A stretch of 9,885 nucleotides of DNA from WTJY01 sp041568735 (GTDB taxonomy: Bacteria > Chloroflexota > Anaerolineae > Promineifilales > Promineifilaceae): assembly GCA_041568735.1 (NCBI GenBank), contig JBFFZG010000187.1:1-9885 (forward strand). Reading direction: 5' to 3'. Position numbers and translations under genes: made by a program. The notes under the pieces were generated by a model. It was not told where the DNA came from and did no database searches. It was given only the letters and a program-made list of their open reading frames with translations. Positions 6,662 to 9,885 of the stretch are shown piece by piece; the first letter of the stretch is position 1, and every line of letters begins with the position of its first letter.

Positions 6662-8941
6662 ATGAGGCCGTCTGCACCTCTGAGTGAGCGGCAGATCGCC
6701 ATCGTCCGCCTGCTGGTGGCCGGCCATACCAACTCAGAGATCGCCGAATAACTCCACCTTTCGGTCAATACCATCAAATGGTATTTGCAACAAATTTATC
6801 AGGAAATGGGGGTTCGGAATCGAGTCGAAGCCGTGGCGCGCGCCCGCGAAGAGGGCTATTTGCCCGGGGAGCCAGCAGTACCGGCCGTCGGTCATCTCCT
6901 CCCGGCCCCCACGACCACATTTTTCGGCCGGAACCAGGAGCTTAAAACCCTCGTCGACCTCCTGCTGCAGCCCGACCGGCGGCTCGTCTCGATCTGCGGC
7001 CTCGGGGGGGCTGGAAAGACCCGGCTCGCGCTCGAGACCGGCCGGCGGCTGACCCGGGCCTTCCCCGACGGGATCTGCTTTATCCCACTGGCGGCGGCCG
7101 GCTTTGCCGGTGAAGTTTGGGAGCGCGCGCGCCGGCAGATGCAGCTCCCCCGCAGCGGTTCGACGTCCGACCGCCGGCTCGTCCTGGGAGCAGTGCGGGG
7201 GCGGCGCCTCCTGCTCATCTTCGACAATGTCGAGCACCTGGCCGATTTTCCGGCCGAGCTCCACTGGCTGCTCTCCCGCACTCGCCGGCCCAAAGTGCTC
7301 GTCACCAGCCGCACCCGCCTGAATTTGCAGGCGGAGCAGTTCTTTCCCATCAACGGCATCGGCCACCTGGGCGGGGTCGACTCGCCTGCCTACCAGCTCT
7401 TCCTGGAGACGGCCCGCCGGCAGAACCCGTTCTACGAGCCGTCCGACCAGGAGCTCATCGAGATTATCGACCTCTGTGAGCTGGTCGAAGGGATGCCGCT
7501 GGCCCTGGAGCTGGCGGCCGCCTGGAGCGATGTGCTGTCGCCGGGGGCGATCGCCGCCCAGCTGCGCCGTGATCTCTCCGGGCTGGCCCAGACCACGGAC
7601 GACCGGCCGGCGCGGCAGCACAGCCTCGCCGCCGTTTTCAATTATTCCTGGCAGCGCATGGCCCCCTCCGAACAGGCGGCCGCCATGGCCCTCAGCCCGC
7701 TCGTTCACCCCTTCACCCGCGAAACCGCCCTGGCCGTTTCCGGCGCCGGCCCGGCCGATGTGCAGAAGCTGGTCCGCCTTTCGTTTTTGCAGCCGGCGGG
7801 CGGCGGCCGGCTGGTCATTCACGAGCTGGTCCGCCTCTTCTTCGTCGAGCAGGTCCGCCAGGCCGGCCTCGATTTCGAGATGATTCAGGACCGGGTCATG
7901 GCGCATTATCTGACCAGGCTGGCGCGGGATAGCCGGGAGCTGCGCCTGACGCTCGGGGCGGCCTGCCTGCAGCGGCTCACGGCCGATTTCCAGCCGATCC
8001 TGGACAGCTGGCAGCGGGCCGTCGCCCGCGGCCGCTGGGAGCTGCTGGAAAACGGCATCGATTTCGCCATGGTTTTCGAGGCCCGCGGCTTCTGGGCCGA
8101 CGGGGAAGCGCTCTTCGCCGCCACCCGCCAGGCCGTCCCGCCGGACCGGAAGCGGCTGCGGGCCCGTCTGGACGAAGCCCGCGCCCTGTTCGCCTTCCGC
8201 ACCTACGATCTTCCCGGCGCCAAACGGCTGGCCGACCGGGCACTGGCCGTGCTGGCAGCGGAGGAAATTGGGGAAGACGGGGCCGGTCTCTACGCCTACC
8301 TGGCCCAGGCGGTCCACGCCTACGCCGCCGGCGGCTTCGGTGCCTATACGAAATTAATTCAGGCGATCGAACCGCTCACCCGCGACCGCTTTGGCCCAGA
8401 CAGCCTCTTACTCCCCCAGATGTTCGCCGCCACCCATGCCTGCGCCCAGGGACGTCACGCCGCAGCGGCCGGGCTTTTCACCGGCATCATCGAGCGCAGC
8501 CACCCGGACGCCTATTCCCTGCCCGCCCTCTACTGCATGCTGGGGCTCGCCCTGCAGGGGATGGCGGATTGGCCGCAAGCGCGGGCGGTATACGAAAAGG
8601 GGTTGGCCCGCGCCCGAGAAATCCCCGTTTTTCCCGCCCAGGTGGCGGCCACGATCGAGCTGGCCCGCCTCGACAATCCGGCGGCCAACAGGGACGACCT
8701 GCGCCGTGCCCTCGAACCCCTCCACGGAGTGATCGGCGGCCGGGCTCAGCTCGGCCGGCTGCTCATCCATCTTGGCGGCCAGTACCTCTCGTTCGGCCTT
8801 TTCCCCCAGGCTCGCCAGCTCTTCCGCCTCGGCATCCAGCTCCTCCAGGGGCGGGTCAGCCGCTCCGAAATGGGGCGAACGCTCGTCATCGTGGGCAAAT
8901 TTCTGATCTACCAGCTGGCCATCGCCGGCCGGCGCGATTGA
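6662..8941 (+). pseudogene. LuxR-HTH/NB-ARC ATPase regulator interrupted by an in-frame TAA
   Basis: From ATG 6662 the frame reads LSERQIAIVRLLVAGHTNS, EIAE, TAA (codon 30, 6749-6751), then LHLSVNTIKWYLQQIYQEMG and RNRVEAVARAREEGY. Together this is one GerE/LuxR-type HTH broken by a single stop. The rest of the frame is open to TGA 8939-8941. Counting the stop as a codon, the NB-ARC has an intact Walker A GLGGAGKT (113-120), Walker B LLLIFDNVEH (183-192), VTSR (214-217) and GMPLALELAA (277-286). A winged helix (about 321-391, VIHELVRLFF) and a helical, TPR-like tail follow. Relatives are ATP-dependent transcription regulators. It diverges from the caspase-like operon, so it may have controlled it. 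The frame is undamaged apart from this stop, so the change is recent, a sequencing error, or bypassed. Internal starts at TTG 6785 or ATG 6806 would give an ATPase lacking a complete HTH. Confidence 0.82.
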
Positions 8942-8979
8942 CGCGCCGGGTTTCTGCTCCAGAACTCGAGAATTCTCTC

Positions 8980-9015
8980 AAAAAAAAGGGGCCGGCCGCT
9001 GGCGCGACCGGCCCC
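8980..9015 (-). terminator. Intrinsic terminator of the PKD/post-COAP-1 gene
   Basis: GGGGCCGG at 8988-8995 pairs perfectly with CCGGCCCC at 9008-9015 around a 12-base loop. On the minus strand the hairpin is followed directly by eight T residues (A-run 8980-8987 on the plus strand). It lies just downstream of the minus-strand stop at 9047-9049. The hairpin may also slow transcription from the plus-strand gene, but no T-run follows on that side. Confidence 0.85.
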
Positions 9016-9046
9016 TACACTGCCGGATGGTAGTCAGACGATCCGC

Positions 9047-9885
9047 TTACTTCTTATGGATCTTAATGCTGCCGCCGCCCAGTTCGGTGGCCGCCGTGCC
9101 ATCGTCGGCCGCCCCCATCTGGTTGTCGTAGACGACCGCGTCGCCATTGTCGATGTCCCAGATCTTGATGCGGAAGGCGTCGGCGCTGCCGCCGCCGTCG
9201 ATATCGGCGTCGGTCGCCGTCAGCATGAAGCCGTAGTTCCCGCCGCCGTTGATCGTGCCGGTGCCCTTGAATTTGGCGTTGGCCCCGGCGATGACCAGCC
9301 ACTCGTAGGTCGAGGAGTGGAAGTTGAGATCCCCGGCTTTGAACTGGAACTCGGTCTGGCCGGTCGGCGTGGTCGCCCCCTTCCTGTACCTCGAGACGAA
9401 GCCGAAGTTGGCCCGGCCGGTCAGGTCGGGATCGGCCGCGTAGGCGCCGGCCGGGGACAGGATCCAGCCGCCGCCGGTGACGAAGCCGGCGCTCGGATCG
9501 TAGACCACGACGTACTCGTAGGAGACCGAATCGGCCCCGCCGTCGTCGTCGGTCACCGTCAGGGCGACTGTGTAAACCCCGGGCTCGGCGTAGCTGTGGC
9601 TGCCGGCGGCCGGGCTGGCGCCGGTCGTCTGGGAAGTGCTGCCGTCGCCCCACGACCAATCGGCCGTGTGCGTGTCGGCCGTGCCCGGATCGGTGAAGAC
9701 GGCGCTGGCCGTGATCTGGGTGTTGACCGGCACCAGCGGCAGGTCGACGCTGATCGGCCCCACTTCGGGGGCGACGTTGTCGACCGCGACTGAGGCGGTA
9801 TATTCGCGGACGCCGCCGTCCTTATCCCGGATCTGCGCCTGGACCGCTCGCGACCCGTTGTCATCCGTGGCGCAGGCGGCGCTGC
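9047..9885 (-). CDS. PKD-domain surface protein with C-terminal post-COAP-1 domain (5' end outside window)
   Basis: The frame is open from the right edge to TAA 9047-9049. The GTG at 9761-9763 is not taken as the start because coding continues upstream with the end of another Ig/PKD-like repeat (IRDKDGGVREYTASVAVD). One PKD domain spans about 9500-9763 (ADWSWGDGSTSQ, then HSYAEPGVYTVALTVTDDDG). A C-terminal domain of about 146 residues follows at 9050-9487 (GFVTGGGWILSPAGAY, RANFGFVSRYRKG, TEFQFKAGDLNFHSSTYEW, FRIKIWDIDNGDAVVYDNQM). It is recognised as the post-COAP-1 domain found at the end of bacterial extracellular proteins. Such proteins are secreted or cell-surface, but the signal peptide lies outside the window. 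It ends convergently with the LuxR/NB-ARC gene and has its own terminator. It appears unrelated to the caspase-like operon. Binding target is unknown. Confidence 0.85.
   Translation of the reverse strand, partial: SAACATDDNGSRAVQAQIRDKDGGVREYTASVAVDNVAPEVGPISVDLPLVPVNTQITASAVFTDPGTADTHTADWSWGDGSTSQTTGASPAAGSHSYAEPGVYTVALTVTDDDGGADSVSYEYVVVYDPSAGFVTGGGWILSPAGAYAADPDLTGRANFGFVSRYRKGATTPTGQTEFQFKAGDLNFHSSTYEWLVIAGANAKFKGTGTINGGGNYGFMLTATDADIDGGGSADAFRIKIWDIDNGDAVVYDNQMGAADDGTAATELGGGSIKIHKK

Noticed and set aside
6749..6751. Stop codon reassignment or programmed readthrough at the LuxR TAA
   Set aside because: Genes in the window end with TAA, TAG and TGA in the normal way and no recoding signal is visible near the codon. 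Mutation or sequencing error is simpler.
6734..8317. 527-residue open frame on the minus strand
   Set aside because: It is the antisense shadow of the NB-ARC ATPase, whose plus-strand frame shows all expected motifs.
9056..9793. 245-residue open frame on the plus strand
   Set aside because: It is antisense to the PKD/post-COAP-1 gene and shows only Val/Gly/Ala-rich composition.

Overview
The window is GC-rich DNA that reads like a member of the Chloroflexota (Anaerolineae-type). This is inferred from gene style only: LuxR-NB-ARC ATPases, effector-associated domain proteins, C39/LysM proteins and a PKD plus post-COAP-1 protein. No rRNA, tRNA or marker gene confirms it. No CRISPR array, tRNA or rRNA was seen.

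Layout. Bases 1-5872 hold five tandem minus-strand genes, read from right to left. They encode a caspase-like protease with a Gly/Asp-rich repeat tail (4349-5872), an NB-ARC-like protein with C-terminal pentapeptide-like repeats (2319-4352), a small effector-associated-domain adaptor (1506-2225), a C39-type cysteine peptidase with a LysM domain (357-1460), and the start of an unidentified, possibly glycosidase-like protein (325 to beyond base 1). The first two overlap by four bases (ATGA). The other gaps are 93, 45 and 31 bases, so one transcript is plausible. Upstream lie a hairpin (5927-5957) and a remnant of a DDE transposase (5958-6317). A 344-base AT-richer intergenic region follows. A divergent plus-strand LuxR-HTH/NB-ARC ATPase gene (6662-8941) comes next and carries an in-frame TAA inside its HTH. 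After a strong hairpin terminator, a minus-strand surface protein (PKD plus post-COAP-1) runs off the right edge.

How the parts may work together. The caspase, NB-ARC-like and adaptor proteins look like one programmed-death or immune-type module. The caspase-like protein and the adaptor share a nearly superimposable C-terminal segment of about 135 residues (Gly/Asp repeat, then a helical domain). The NB-ARC-like protein carries a shorter version of the Gly-rich repeat at its N terminus. This suggests that a common tag brings sensor, adaptor and protease together. The NB-ARC-like protein has lost the Walker A lysine and the acidic Walker B residues, so it may be a pseudo-ATPase scaffold. The divergent LuxR/NB-ARC gene sits where a regulator would be expected, but it is interrupted by a stop codon and separated from the operon by transposon debris. 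The system may therefore have lost its original control. All functional links here are inference from sequence and gene order.
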